Shown piece by piece: positions 13,101-26,799 of a DNA stretch of 64,000 nt. The position numbers and the translations under genes are program-made. Below the pieces are notes generated by a model. The model was not told where the DNA came from, ran no database searches, and worked only from the letters and a program-made list of their open reading frames with translations. Positions within the stretch are counted from its first letter, which is position 1, and every line of letters starts with the position of its first letter. Source of the DNA: Diprion similis (Eukaryota > Arthropoda > Insecta > Hymenoptera > Diprionidae); NCBI RefSeq assembly GCF_021155765.1, contig NC_060116.1:14835084-14899083 (forward strand), in the 5' to 3' direction.

Positions 13101-15269
13101 GAGGCTTTTCTACGTCCTTCATTGACCGCCAAACAACAAACGTCATTCGATTCAATTAAAATTCAAGCTCTGTACGCTGGTTGTCATTTGAGGATACGGC
13201 GAAATCGACTTGACAAATCGGACGTCAATGACCACTCTGAGAGACTTAAGGATTTTTTGAGGTATTTCGTGTATTCGGCGAGTCACACATCAAAGCTCCT
13301 TAATGGAAGACTTGGTAATTACCTTTATTCCAAAAGCGTACAACTCTGTGGTGAATGAAAATAATGTTTTCCGTCAAGGCATGCGCGTGTACTCGGATGC
13401 TTTTTAAATATACAGTACAATCCTCAAGACGTTGCATAGGAGGATGTGCATCTCTCATACCAACCAACCAATACCCTGCACCCCCGGCAAATATGTACAC
13501 GATGATTCTCACCCGTCGAACGGCGTGTCGCGCTTCGAAAGAGATTTACTATCTGCAAATATTTGAGGACACGTTTAGCGCTGGTCAAAAGTATACACTG
13601 TGACTGATCGAGGAACGGGCGTCACTTTTCTCGATAGTCACGTCACGGTGCAATTGCATCGGCAGTGCAGTAGGCGCTTTGCCACGCTTTCGGTGCTTTC
13701 CTTCGCTCGAATGGGCAGATTCGACCTGACCAACAACGCATTGTAGAAGATAACAGGCATCACGCAGAGTCCGTAGGCAGGTAGCCAGTATCTCGATTCA
13801 CCAGCCAAGGCACACTCCGTTTGTCAATGGCCCCAGCACCCCCCTTTCACCATCCACATCATAAACTCAACTCTTCAAGGAACAATAGTAGGTGAAGCTC
13901 GTTACGTCACTGCGGATACGTGTCGCTCTTTCCTTCTATGGAGTCAGTGGTTCCGTCTTAACATTTATGTATGCTGCAATTAGCCTCGAGTCAGAGCTGA
14001 CACGAAGTCGAAGTCCAAGCACCAAGAGACATCGGGATGGTAACCGATGTGGAGCAGCACTGCAGTCGAAAATTGAAAGTCCTTGATACTGGCCTCAAGA
14101 AGGATGAGACCTCTGATGTAGGTACGTGTCGCAAAAGGAGCTCGAGAATCCAGCCCATCTCCACTTGCTGACGACACGTTTCGTACGATTGCTATTCATG
14201 CGTGAATATACCAGTTCCACCGACCCGAAAGTGGGAGAGAGAGAAAGGAACGATGAATGGTGCGAGTGCAGGTATACGTTTAGCGATGAGAAAGAAAGAT
14301 CCGCGTGGATACCAGATATTACAGAGGCCCCGAAGTGCCTGTAGGTTGATCCAAATTATGCAGGTACCTGGTTATATTGTGTAATCCGTGAATGCGAACA
14401 GCACGAATTACCGGCTCGAAACGTTTCTTTGATATCCGAACGGAATTTCGACTCACCTTCATTCATTGCAGATCATTGACTCACGAGCGGGAGTTCGAGA
14501 GTTGGTTGACTCAGCGGTACGAGGTATTGATCCGTCTGCAGATTACCTGCACATAGTTTTTCGATTTTCATGGTGTAAGTGTATATATACACGGGATAAA
14601 CTATCGATGATTTATTCCACGGCAAGTGTATCCTTCTAGTAAGGATACGATCTCAAGATTCGGCGGAATCCCGGTGCGGTTTTCTATTGTCTTTGAAGCG
14701 ATCGGGTCCCTTTGCGGTTAGATGTTTGGAGCTTATTAATCGATTGAATAATGGGATGTTTGGTCAGAGGCTAGACAGAGGTGCAGCAGGCAGCCCGTGC
14801 GAGGGGAAGCTTAGATCGGTAGTGTGATACCTGGGATCCTAAATCGCGGCCAATTTCTGTATATATATACCTTCAATAATATTAGCGATGCCTCGGGGAC
14901 TTGGCCGGGTCTGATTTATCAGCTGGAGAAAAATTGATACCCGGGTATGAATATTTTGTCGTGCGATTAGCGTGACGCAAGATTCGTGGTACGAAAAGGG
15001 GAGCCGAAATCACGTCCTAGTCTTGGGATCAAATCCGGGCTTGCGAATGTGGGACGCACGCAATATTACGCCGCATTGTGAATAATGTATTAAGGAACGC
15101 GGAGAACAGTCGATAATTGAATACTAATTATGCTGATACACATGAGAAGCTATATATACTCTTTTTCGCGATATACATTGTGCCGCTATACCAGAAACTT
15201 GTCGTTCCGCGTCGCATATTTGTTGCCATTCAACCGATAACGTTTGTTGTTCGTTTTATATTACTTTTA

Positions 15270-15414
15270 CTATATAGCCGATAGAAATACGTAGTTGCGT
15301 TGCGTCAGTTCGCAGCGTAAAGCGACGGCGGTCGCTACTGGGAGACCATAAAGTGCAAAAAGGCGCAGTCACTGAAATTCCTCCACTTGTTCAAAGCATC
15401 TGGAAAAATCTCCC
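15270..15414 (+). promoter_or_regulatory. Possible promoter and noncoding first exon
   Basis: TATATAG at 15271 is followed by TCAGTT at 15305-15310 (candidate start A at 15307, a little far from the TATA). The next ~108 nt contain no ATG and end at CCCG|GTATGT, a good donor. The arrangement looks like an untranslated first exon of a + strand gene further right, for which gene A at 29.5 kb is the only clear candidate. The link is speculative. Confidence 0.2.
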
Positions 15415-18400
15415 GGTATGTCGATAAAATTATACTTCAGCATCGGGGCTCCGGGGAGTTCGAGACCAATCAACATTCTCCTTCCGTAAAGTGGTCAATT
15501 AAACCGAGGGAACACATCCCAAGGAAAGCTCTCGCGTACCGATATCCTTCAATGAAATTCGTACGACGTTCTTTCGACTCCTTTATTCCCGTCCGTTCTG
15601 CTTTGTTTCTTTATCCTTCGTTCTTTAGTGATAGATTATTTTTTTGCTCACGTCTTGATTCTGTTTTCGTGATTCGTGATGCAGGAAAATTGGATGAATA
15701 GATTTTTCACAAGATTACAATTACCCAAGACGATTTTAAAGTGGCTTTAATCTTCGAATAAGATCCCATGCGATTCAATTATTCTGAATTAATGACCCTG
15801 AGAAAATGTCACCGCTGAAAAAAAATCGTGCATAGATTGCATATTTTGATTTAATCTGCAAAAGGAATCAAGGAGCAAAGGAGTGCTGGTTCTTCGAGGT
15901 CGGATGCGTGTGGTGAAGCTTGTTCGATGATTCAGGGCGTATAAAGACAGCAGTGGGCTTGGTGAAAAGCATAGATCTTCCTAGAACAAACCCTGTGGCA
16001 ATTGGCGGGGTGGTCCCATGCTGTGGGCGCGGTGCAAAAGAGCTCAGGGTTACATTTCGGTGGGTTTAGGATTCGGAGGAATTCACGATTGGCTTAGATT
16101 CCCACGGGGCGGCACGGAAGTGGCGTCGTTCTTAGCGCATCCCGCCATCGTCGCACCGTTACATTCGCTGTGGAAGAGCATATTTAGGGAGTTTGCAGCA
16201 TGACTCAATTTTTTGTTCCCACCTCTTCTCGCTTTTTTCAACCAAAAATATTAATAAGTTACAGAGGACTCGATAGGTTTCCAGGAACGAACGGCTCCGG
16301 GTTCGTCCCGACACAATGGCTCGCTCCACGGGAGTCCCAACCCGGAGAATCTGCTCCTCGAAGATTCGTCCGGATAGAGTTTGTCCCGTGGACACAGACT
16401 TCGGTCTTTCCCTGTTCCCCCGAACGTCCAGTCGCCATCAGATAAACAAGCGTTTGAAAAAACCGACGGATTCTTTGCTCTGGTTCGCACGCTTTATACA
16501 CTCCAACCTCAACGTCATCCGACCCTTGTGCGGATGAGAATCGAAACCTCCGAAGGTCTCGCCGACCTCGCAAGTGTAAACGTGCTGAGACGGAAGACCT
16601 CTTCATGACTATGATTTTCAAGGCACCTTCATCCCAGCCTAACCCTAGGTGGGTGCCATTTGCGTCGGAGGGAATTACCAAAGTCCTACCTTTGAAATCC
16701 ACACGTCGTTGACTGATTTCTTTAATTGACAAACTGTGTTCTCTGGAGTATAAGGAGGCGGTACGGTCACCGATGCGCGTTATCATAATCAGCCGACAAG
16801 TTTGATTTCTCGTCAAATTTACACCCGGAGATAAACAGACCTTGAAGCTATATGAAACCGGGCGAGTCACGGGTTAATCATGACGCAATTAACACCTGTC
16901 CAAGCACCTGGCGAAGTGCCTACCGGTACAAGCTGCTTCCGTAAAGGCCACATGCGGCTTACGCGGGTGGGATACATCTCGACGGATTATGATTCACTTT
17001 CCAATCGTTAGCTGTTTTTAGCTCCAGCTCAAAGGCGTCAGCAACACGACCGAAACCGTGACATGTGTGACACTCCAAACATCCGTCCATGCAGGCATGG
17101 CAGTGCAGAGTTTAATCGGGGATTTCCTTAAAAATTCCTGTAAGATCTCAACGCGTGGTACAAGGCTGGCAAGTGGTCCACGGTGTTTACATAGTAGCGA
17201 TAAACAGAGATGACGGTGACCCGGAGACCTGGAACTGAGGGAACAGATTCATCCAACGATAATTGCCGGCTCTTTACAGGTGATTCGGTGTCGTTTGACA
17301 CGCTCTAATCTAACGACGATTGACCCGAGTGGCTCGACTGGCTCGTGGAGAGTCCACGAGGTGTCGTGTCGTTTTCCCACTTGTGGTACCGTTGAATTAC
17401 CACAGCCTGAGAGACCAGCTTCCGCAATGACTGCCAATGAAGCGGCGTCTTCCAGTGCTGACGAGCAGAATTCCGCGAAAAATCTACTCGGTTGGACGTG
17501 GCTCGGCGCCCCGTCTTATTGGTGGACCCGCCCACGCCTAGCTTGGTTATATATTACTCTTGTACCACTCGGATTTCATTCATGTCTCCACTCTAGTCTA
17601 TAGTCTCTCATTAATCCGATCCAGTGGCTTCGATATTCTGGATCCCAGTGTTCGCGCATCGATCAAACGAACCTTGTGAGTTGACAGTCACACTTGCCAG
17701 TGGTAGAGTCAGTGTCCGTGGATTAGTTACTGTCAACCCTCGACGTCTTTACACCCTTGGATAAGCAACGCACGGAGAATGCAATTCGGTAAGATGAAAT
17801 AAACTATACTGTGTCAAGTGCTTTAGAAAATTGCAGCAAATCCTCAACTTCTAGTGTAGTTTATCGGAAAAGCGCAAATCGGGAAATTGCAGAGATAGAA
17901 GATTTCCAGACACACTGAATGTGGAATTGTAATCAGAAAATAATTCTACCCAATCTCAATTTCTCCTTCGTCATGTTTGCCCGCATTCTTTGATGAAATT
18001 CGATCGAACATTGCGTAAAGATTAGCGAACGATAACGATTGTGGCGCGTTATTATCGACGGGTTTCTGGAATTGATTGCAGTCCATAAAGAGATAATATT
18101 TTACGATCGAAAGAATCCATGCACAAGAATTTAACCGTGACCTGATTTTTGCGAGGCACATGTGCGAACAGAGTTATAGCTGTTGATTAGGGTGTGCTTC
18201 CGCAGAGCATTATTTAATAGCTATGCGCGAAATTACAGGAGCGTTGAGCGGTCTTTAGACTTCGTAAATACCTGATAAAAAGTAAAATACCTGCACCGCC
18301 ATTATCGAGCAATGAATCAGGCACTTGGCGCCTGGCGTGCCATCTTCGGCGTTCCGCGTGCCGGACTGTCGTGATGATATTAATCAGTCGATTACCTATC

Positions 18401-21400
18401 GATAGGAGGCACTGGTTCTCCGAAAGTGACATAATCGAAATGAAATTTCGCACTCTTGGGTAATCCGAGTATGAATGTAACCCTCAACACGCGAGGGGGT
18501 TAATTAATTACCAACATACGCAGAGCCTCATCTTAATTTTCCGGGTAACAACATCACATGAACAACGCGAACTGTTCTGCATTCTGCAATTTACTGTTCT
18601 ACAGTGATCTTCTGACACTGGAAGTTCTAAGAGTCGCGGTACGGCTTCCTTTTCCGGTTTCCGGTTAGATTGCCACATGCCACAAGGATCGTGGACAAAA
18701 CTAGCACTGTTATTATATGTATAAAATATTGGTAACTTTAACTAGGTTAGAATTTCATTCTGAAACGGATAAAAGGGAGGATAATAATAAAATCGTTAAA
18801 GGAAATCGTGATTTTATGTATATATATATATAAATAACTATGTACTTGTATCTAGCGGTAAAATCGAGATTAGCCAACCGCGAAGGGAGTTTTCCTTAGT
18901 GGCAGTGGCGGCATCCGCAGCGTCTGCAGTGTGGATTAAATGCATGGAAATTCCGTAAAACCTAATTATCCGATGATGATTGTTTACCGCGATCGCTGTT
19001 CTTGCCAGTACTTATCGCTTGTACTTACAATTAGTGGTGTGAGATTCTTTATGTAACGCCAAATGACGCAGCCTTATTACTATAACCTTCGGAAATTCAC
19101 CAACGAGTCACCTAAAAATGTAAATGGTAAAGAATCACGTGCAGGAGATGTGCCCTTAAGTGTTGGCGCTTTACTATGCGTTAGGGCCTCTTTTAGTCTC
19201 GATGGTCTGCAACCGAACGAAGGAATTATACGCACTCTTCGCTCATCCTCAAACACTTTCGATGCTCTTGATGTTTACTCGAATTGTTTGCGGCCAATTA
19301 TTGATTTGTGCCTCGCGGCGCATGGGAATACATCCTGAACCACTGCGTCCTCTCGTGATTTACAAGTTTTGCATATTTGCTTCCATATCCATTTTCCTCT
19401 TTGTTTTTGCTTATTTACACCGCGAGAATTAAATCTCACGATACATGATCATGCTCCGTTCAACGGAGCTTAAATATATTAAAAACGTGAAGAAGAAAGC
19501 TGAAGAGTGAATGAAAATCGGCAAACGGCACTGCGGTTTCTCCGCTTCCGCGAAATCTTATTTATCTCGCTTTTGCACAAGTTCCTTGCATGTGTTGTAA
19601 GAATGAGTTCATCGCCGACACTACCACCTACCGTGGTTGACAAATTTATACACACAAGAATTAATTCTCACCGATACATCGGATTCTTACATGCCCAATT
19701 AGTCGTTTGCGCGGACCCGATAGCAGAGAAAGTCTAGGTACTGAAACGACTCATACAGAAACCGGTAAAGCCGAAGAAGAGTTTATAGACAGTTATCGCT
19801 TCTTCCGGCGATATAAAACTGCATTGAAGATTTTATTCCAGTGAAATCTCACCCCAATTATACCAGGCTGTTCACAACTGTTGTATCAAATAATCTCGTC
19901 TGTCATTATAAACTGACAACTGACAATAAGCAGCCGTTTATCCTTCCAATTCCGATGAGTTCTTACCACGCGTCGTTGTCTTCGAGAGAATTCTCGTAAT
20001 TAGCAAGACTGTCATCGGCAAATGAGGAAAATGAGACGTTGCAGCATAAAACCGCACCGATGAGTTCAATATCGCATAATCGGCGCTGTGCTGCGCCGTC
20101 ATATTTTAACACGAGGTGAATTCGTCGGCTCATACATTCATAGCGACTAGTCGATAAGACGTCCGTTAAATCGCAGACTCGCATAGTTCAACGTCCCTGT
20201 CAATTGGTAACGAACAAGACGACGTTGGGTGCCATGTAGCATAACGGCTGAGGAAAAGTGACGGAATGAATTACGGAATTGGTTCTGGGTCTGTGGCCCC
20301 ACTTTCTGCCCCCCGTCAATTGATCACGAGGCTAAAATAATCTATGACTAATTCCCCGGCGCTCCGGCGTAGCCAGGTTATACCTATTTCAACGTTTTGT
20401 CACCTGGCCGTGTGGCTTCACCTGTCACTGCGTTCGCCGTCGCCGGAGGGACGCGTTATCAGTGACGTCAGGTTTATTCCTTCCCGGCTTCTTATCTCAG
20501 GGAGAACGTACCTCTCTCCGTTACTTTATCCTGTCTCGTTTACACTGCAAGCTCTCGCTCACCAATGTCACGTTACCAGAGCGGCGACTGCATCTTCCTA
20601 TACTTCCTCTTCTCGCATATTGTTGACTTTTCTTCCTCTTATCTCTCTCTCTTTCTCTCTTTCTTCTTTAGCTTCTCTCGTTCCTTTGGAACACCGGTAA
20701 TTGGATCACCGCATCACGTAATTAGTCTTGGCACAGATTCGCTTTCTCGGTTTCCTGGCTGCTGGCGATCCCTGGCTTCCGAGACTGCGACAGATCTTTT
20801 TTTATATGCGTTTGTGGTTCTGTTTATGAGATTCGGAAAATCTGAAGCTTCGGTTTTTGACTTACGGCTTAGTTAGCCACCGAGTATCGCGGTGCGAGTT
20901 CGGGTGACGTCGCAGATTCATTACATTCCCCGGGGCGTTTCGTTCTAAGTGGATGCTCGTAAGCCACACCGATGCTACCAGGTTAATTGTTTTTGACTAA
21001 TATTGATCTAATCGGAGATTTTTCCGCGGATAGCGCACTACGCGTGTATCCACCTTCAATAACGCTGCGCTTACTACTGTTTATACGATGCCACAAAAAA
21101 CACGGTTACACTTAGTCATATCGTTGCTATCCAGACACAATCTCTGCGCAGCTTTTATTTTGACACTGAATAACACCAAAATGGAAGCAAATAAACAGTC
21201 TGTAGATGAATTAATGCCACTTTCAGCCCCGGGCGTGATTGCAAGGTTCAATTTTTAAGTGCATTTTTAACAACATTGTATTTATTATATAATATCCGTG
21301 TATGTAGCAACGTATTTTCATCGTGAGTAAATACGCAGTGAGTAATCCATGTCGCAATAAGTTTTATAACAAGTTAAACAAAAATCGCGATGCACGATGA

Positions 21401-21870
21401 CTCGGTTCAAAATCGACGTGTCACTGCAAAGAATCCAACCAGCAAAAAAATTATCTTTGACCGCAGTTATTCGGCTATTAGTACGAGCGAGTATCAGAGG
21501 AGATTCACCCAGTTGAAATAAAAATCTTTGATCATTCCGCGACTCGCATACAGATCTTGGCTTCGGGATTATCGGATCGAAGTCTCCTGCACAGGCGTTG
21601 CAGCAAGAAAAAAAAGGGAAGGAAGAAGAATAAAAAAGAAGAAGAAGAAACAGTTGAGCAAGACAAAGTTTCCCTTCAATCAATAATACCGAACAAACAC
21701 CGGGTAACGGAAATCATGGCGATTCCTGAGTCATGCGGACGAGAGAGTAGCGGCAACACATCTGTAATCAATTCACCGTGTTTGAAACGCGACAATTATC
21801 AAGGTATCCAACAAGATCGTGCAACATCGTGGCTGCGTCTCAACGCAACGGCGTGTTGTTCGTTGTTTAA
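15415..21870. other. Gene-free stretch
   Basis: Open frames of up to about 200 codons occur (for example minus strand 16259-16870) but none has recognisable domains or consistent splice signals. A canonical kB-type 10-mer GGGGATTTCC lies at 17118-17127, and a CT-rich tract at about 20636-20672. Confidence 0.4.
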
Positions 21871-21879
21871 TAATACGTA

Positions 21880-22570
21880 GGTACCTGTAATGAAATTACG
21901 CTGCCCCCGGGGGTCCGGTGTCCCCCCTTCGCGAGGGCGGCGTGTGTGTGACGAAGCGGTGGCGAGAGGGGGAACGGGGGCGGAGGAGGGGGCGAGAAGA
22001 GAGGAAGCTGGAGGGAGAGAAGAGGGCCCGATCGGTCGCTCCGAGTGAGTTGGCAGTGAGTTAAGCGAGTCTGGCGCGCGCCCGGCTCAGTCACCACGAG
22101 ATCGTCTTGCCGAATGGTCAAGTCGCGCCTTTTCAAATCTGTATCACGTCACGGACGCGCCGGCATCGTGGCCTCCTTTAAACGGAAGCGAAAGAGAAGG
22201 GACTTTTCTGAAATTTGAAAATTTAAGGAACAAAGGAGGACCGGAAATCGGCAAAAATCGTGGCGAAATTTGGACGAGAAAGAGACCGAAGATCGAGGGC
22301 CGCGGTTCACCGATCTCTCGATCCTTCGCTGTTAGGGGCGCGTTGAAATCGGCAAAAAACCCGATAGTGCGTCGGGAAATCGCAGTTGCTTATATTGCAG
22401 CAACGGCGATAGTAAATGCTAACGAAAATCGTTTGGAGTTCAGTGAAAATCGCCACCTGAGGTGCAAAGATCGATCGCCATTGGCGAAAAATGTGGACAT
22501 TTCTGCTTCGCTGTTACGTGTCAATAACGTCGATCTGAGCACGAAGGCGGTCGACTTTAGTGCGGTTTAA
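21880..22570. promoter_or_regulatory. GC/CpG-rich block, possible promoter or 5' UTR
   Basis: Base composition jumps to GC-rich with many CpG, including a G/C-skewed purine block at 21900-22030. An initiator-like CTCAGTCAC lies near 22085. The following 500 nt repeatedly use AAAATCG/GAAATCG motifs and contain little ATG-initiated coding potential. It fits an untranslated leader or CpG promoter for a + strand gene, but no transcript can be shown. Confidence 0.3.
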
Positions 22571-22599
22571 AAAAAGAAACTGAAACTTTTTTACGTACG

Positions 22600-25500
22600 T
22601 AGATGAAATCAAGTAGCGTAAATAATTGAGCGACCATCCCTCGTCGAAGACCGAAGTCCCTAGTGGATGCGGCCGAGTGTAAACCACCCCAAGAGGATTA
22701 AGCGACGCCGGAAGCGACGCTCCTGCGACAGGAGGACCTCCGAGAGATGAGCTTCGCTTTGCTGGTGGCTGGAGCATATGCCCTTGCCACACTAAGGCGG
22801 TGTGTGTACATTGTTAAATCTTATCCCTAGCTAATTGCATAGTTTTAATAACGATATTCGTGCTTTTCGCCCCCCCCCCCCCCCCCTCGATTTTAATTTC
22901 TCAATTTTCGCCGAATCGCAAATCGCCAGCGAATTCATTATTCGAGATATGATGGGACGTTCTCAACAGGATAAACTTGCGGTACAAGGTGTCGAAATGA
23001 CAGGTGCACGTATAATGGCGAACGGTATTAACTCTGGCGCAGTTTCTTTTATACATCCGTGCTGAAATTCTTGCGATGAAAGTTATAGACGCTGCTGCAT
23101 GGATATAATGACGTATATATAGGTGTATGTGGATGTGCACCACGCAGATACATTTATCATCTTAGACGCACGCAGTTTCTCGTTTCGACACTGCGCGACA
23201 ATGTACATAAAAAGTCAATAAAACCTCAAAGGAAGATAGAAAAATAGTAGGATAAAACCGCGGCTCTAGTCGCTGTAGAATGTGCGTAGAAACGAGCCGC
23301 TCGAAAACGACACGATCCGCTTTTACCCGGTGAACGATATACAATACACGTATAATCTTCCACGACGAAATTGTATGGGCCCTCCATGTAATAAATATTT
23401 ATCGACATAATTTGGCTGCATGTAACTAGCGCATGGCTGGGCCAGGGGCAACGGACCAATTAGTGGGGGGGATGAACGACGCGTAATTTTACTACGACCT
23501 TTCGGTTTCTCAGTTACGCCGTGGAACCACCTGATTAGCAATTCGCACAGGCACACCGGCGATCCCTGTAATTTGAAACCGGAATCTAGGGTCAACGCGG
23601 TTCCTCCTCGTCTACTCGGCCGCACCGCGTCTTACGTCTAAAACTACTTTTCCTTCGAGTAACAAATTTTCTGCCATCCACTACCTCTTTTTCTTTGTTT
23701 CCATTTTTTTTTCTTTCTTTTCTTCTCTCGTTTTTGTTCAACCGGTCTTTTCCCCCTCAACAGATCAACGGTGATAGGCGAAACGTCATCGCCTCATATC
23801 AGGCTGAAACGTCTCTTTTTTATCGCAACCCGATGGCGATAAGTGTGATTCGTCATTGCTATAAGAGCGGATTACGGAATGACTCGTTACGTAAGAGTAA
23901 AAATTATAACATTTTCAGGTACGCGTCGACGTTACTAAAGTACGAAATCGGCAGCGAGGTGCGCGCAGAAACGCGTCGAGTGATACGTAATAGTTAATTA
24001 ACGACACCTCGAACTTGTCTTTCCTTATCGATCGAGGTCGCGTAAACGATCTTCTATGTAAGATCTGATGCTCTAGATAATACGTGAGGTACCTAACAGT
24101 TTTCCATACGCTTCCCCGATTTGCCGTATTTTTACAACGAAATTAGTAAACGAGTGACTAAGCCATAACTGAGTCAGTGTCGGTGTTTATTTGGCTTCGG
24201 TCTCGGAAGTAGTTATAGGCGCCTAGAGAGGAATACTATATCATCCTCGTCGTTGTTTATTATACTCGCAGCAACCTGCTGCGAACGATCGCGATGCGTG
24301 AAGAGTGAAACGTTCGTCACCTCGTAGACGATTTTGATCCACACTTGGCTTGCCTGTGGAATAACTTATAGGAAGGTATCAGATGAAAGTGAACAGGTCG
24401 TAGAGTATACCGATTCGGTCAATTACTAAGTCCGGTCGAACACGGAAGGCAAATGATTGATTTCTACGCACTTGTGATATGGGTCGACGATAAGATGGGC
24501 AGGGAATGGCGATAAATGATTGAATAAATGTCCGCTTGTGTGCGCGGAGGTACGAGGCGTGGGCGCGCATAAAGCGACGGTAACACTCGAGGGGCCCTCC
24601 AGTACCGTATGACAAATCACATGATTACTTAAAACAACGAAATATCGTCCGTGGTGTAAAGAGATGTATGTGGACGCGCGCGGATGAGTGCGGTGTGTGC
24701 CTGGAGTAAACGGGCGTGTTTGCTCGAGGCCCATCATCACGGAGGCCCTTTTCCTCACGGCGCAAGTCACAACACACTAGTAAAGTTACAAAGCAAAGGC
24801 AAACATATCCGAAGATGGGCCTTAACCAGTTTATCAAACAACCGACCCGGCGTGCCGGCCTCCGGCCTCCAGGGCCCGGCCTAAAACCACCGCAGGACCA
24901 GGGCATCCAGTCAGTCAGTCTCGCGCGCCGCAACGGCGGCTCGTATGTCGGGGTTAGCAAGGTGATCATCGCCTCCCGGGTGGGCATCCGCTCTCCATCT
25001 CGCCGGCCAAACCCTTGTTATACTCAACTCCGGAATCCGGGCTATTACAGGCACGCGCTTCCGCAGGTGGTGGCTTCTCCCAGCTCTTGCGCTGCTTCTT
25101 CGAGATCGACTTTTCGCCACGCGACCCTTCGTCATGCACGCCGAATCTAAGGGGTGCGGGTCGAGCTTTCGACGCCGTGCAGATCGTCGCGAGAACGAAA
25201 CCCTAGACGGATGGAAGGACTTTTCTCAGAGTATCATAGCTGCGTAAAGGGTTTATCTCGGATTCGCGGGTGGGTGGTACAGTAAGTGATAGACGGACAC
25301 ATGTTATGACCGTGATTTCAATCGTCCAACGCAATTCATGATGCAACTATAGTACGATGTTATATACAGTGCCAGAAAAATCCTCGTACCATGTGTGAGT
25401 TCTTAGTCTACACCCTTTTTTCAGTTTAAACCGATGTAGTCTGACCGATTTTTACAGGGTTGTTCAGAATCTGTGATCCGTAACTCCGATCGATGTGTGA

Positions 25501-26790
25501 TCCAATAACGTGATACGGAATGTCGAGTCACTCGTTTCGAAATTCTGGAGAACAAGATCATCTGGTTTTACACACGGAACAATCATCGCGAGACTGGGTC
25601 GGCGGACCCATAACTATCCCTCCATTTATCAATCGAGCATCTGTGCACATGCAGGCACAGAAATAGACACGAGCTTTTTGCAGTGTCAGATTCCCGTTTT
25701 ATCCCCGACTTGTCAGATCGGCGAAGATTTAGAACCATACCTTCCGTTGGTTCTGTCTTTTTGCGCAGGATGGCCGGTCTCTGCCTCTACATCGAGCTCT
25801 CGCCGCGTTGGATGATCGTTTTCTGAGGAATTCTTCTGTCCTACTCATCGTCGAAAATATACCGCGATAATAACTCTGCAGGGTAAATAAAAGCGCTCCC
25901 AGTGTCCACCGGAAATCCGTTCTCCTTGCCGAGATTTTACCTCGCCATTTTGACTACCCAAGTCCCAGAACGAGACTCCGACAAGGGAGGAGGCCTTCGG
26001 CTCTGTCTGGGCCTTGTGCAATGACCGAGTTTGAGTTCATCAGGGTTCACGGAGCGGGAGAGCCACGTACGTGCGTGTGGGACAGGCGGGCCACTCCACC
26101 GTGAAATGAAAATATTATGCCACCGCATACTCGGAGGTCCCGATGCAGGTTGACAAGGGTGTCGTGGTCCTGCGTTCACCGCCTGTATGCGAGCGAAGCA
26201 TCGGTGCGACGACGATGATGAACCCGAAGGGTGCGGAGGGTGCGGAGGGCGTCGGTGTCCGAGAGTGTCGGGCGCAATCCGGTGAACACCAGCCGTGTAA
26301 AAGCACATCTACGTGTCGCCGCGGTAGTAAAGATTAAAGCTATGGGATCGTTAACGTAACACGAGTTGTCGTAAAAAATCGAAAAAGGGAAAATAAAAGG
26401 CCCGAGAGGCGCCCCCTTCGTTTATTAATGCTACTTACATTATCGCTGGTTAAGCACGCGAGCGTTTATACGACCTTTCGAACGGCTGCTGCTCTTGGAA
26501 GATACTTTCGCTCCGTCAGAGGACCGACGTACAATGTACGCGATATTTACGTCGGGCAAGATTCTGGAATCGACGATTTTGTTGCATTAGATATAGTGAT
26601 GAGAAAATTATTGTAGTTTTCTTTTTTTCACGTGTTACTTGTATTATACTTAAGTTCTTTGAAGCAATGGCGGCGACTTACACTCAAGGATCGACGAATC
26701 CATCAAACCTAACGAATCTTCTTAGTCAAATTTTTTTACCGATCTTCCATCGCTTTCATCTTCCGGTTGCAATATGTTGACCGTGACTAC
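22600..26790. other. No supported gene; GC-rich island near 24.84-25.2 kb
   Basis: Long overlapping open frames on both strands at 24625-25150 coincide with a GC-rich patch in which stop codons are naturally scarce. No domain is recognised on either strand. The remainder is unremarkable. Confidence 0.4.
22870..22886. repeat. 17-base C homopolymer
   Basis: An uninterrupted C run. Such runs are prone to length error in sequencing, so its exact length should not be trusted. Confidence 0.8.
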
Positions 26791-26799
26791 ACCGAGGAG

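Larger units (their letters stand above)
5389..15269. other. Gene-free stretch with microsatellites
   Basis: No coding exon could be supported on either strand. The sequence holds the simple repeats listed separately and one kB-like motif at 8696-8706. It is probably intergenic or a long intron. Confidence 0.45.

Noticed and set aside
16259..16870. 203-codon minus-strand open frame
   Set aside because: No recognisable domain or biased composition, competing frames on the + strand, no promoter or splice support; such a length is plausible by chance in this much DNA.
24625..25150. Overlapping open frames on both strands
   Set aside because: They coincide with a GC-rich patch where stops are rare; neither product resembles a protein family.
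25370..25395. CAGTGCCAGAAAAATCC after TATA, like a Tc1/mariner terminal repeat
   Set aside because: No matching inverted copy and no transposase frame nearby.
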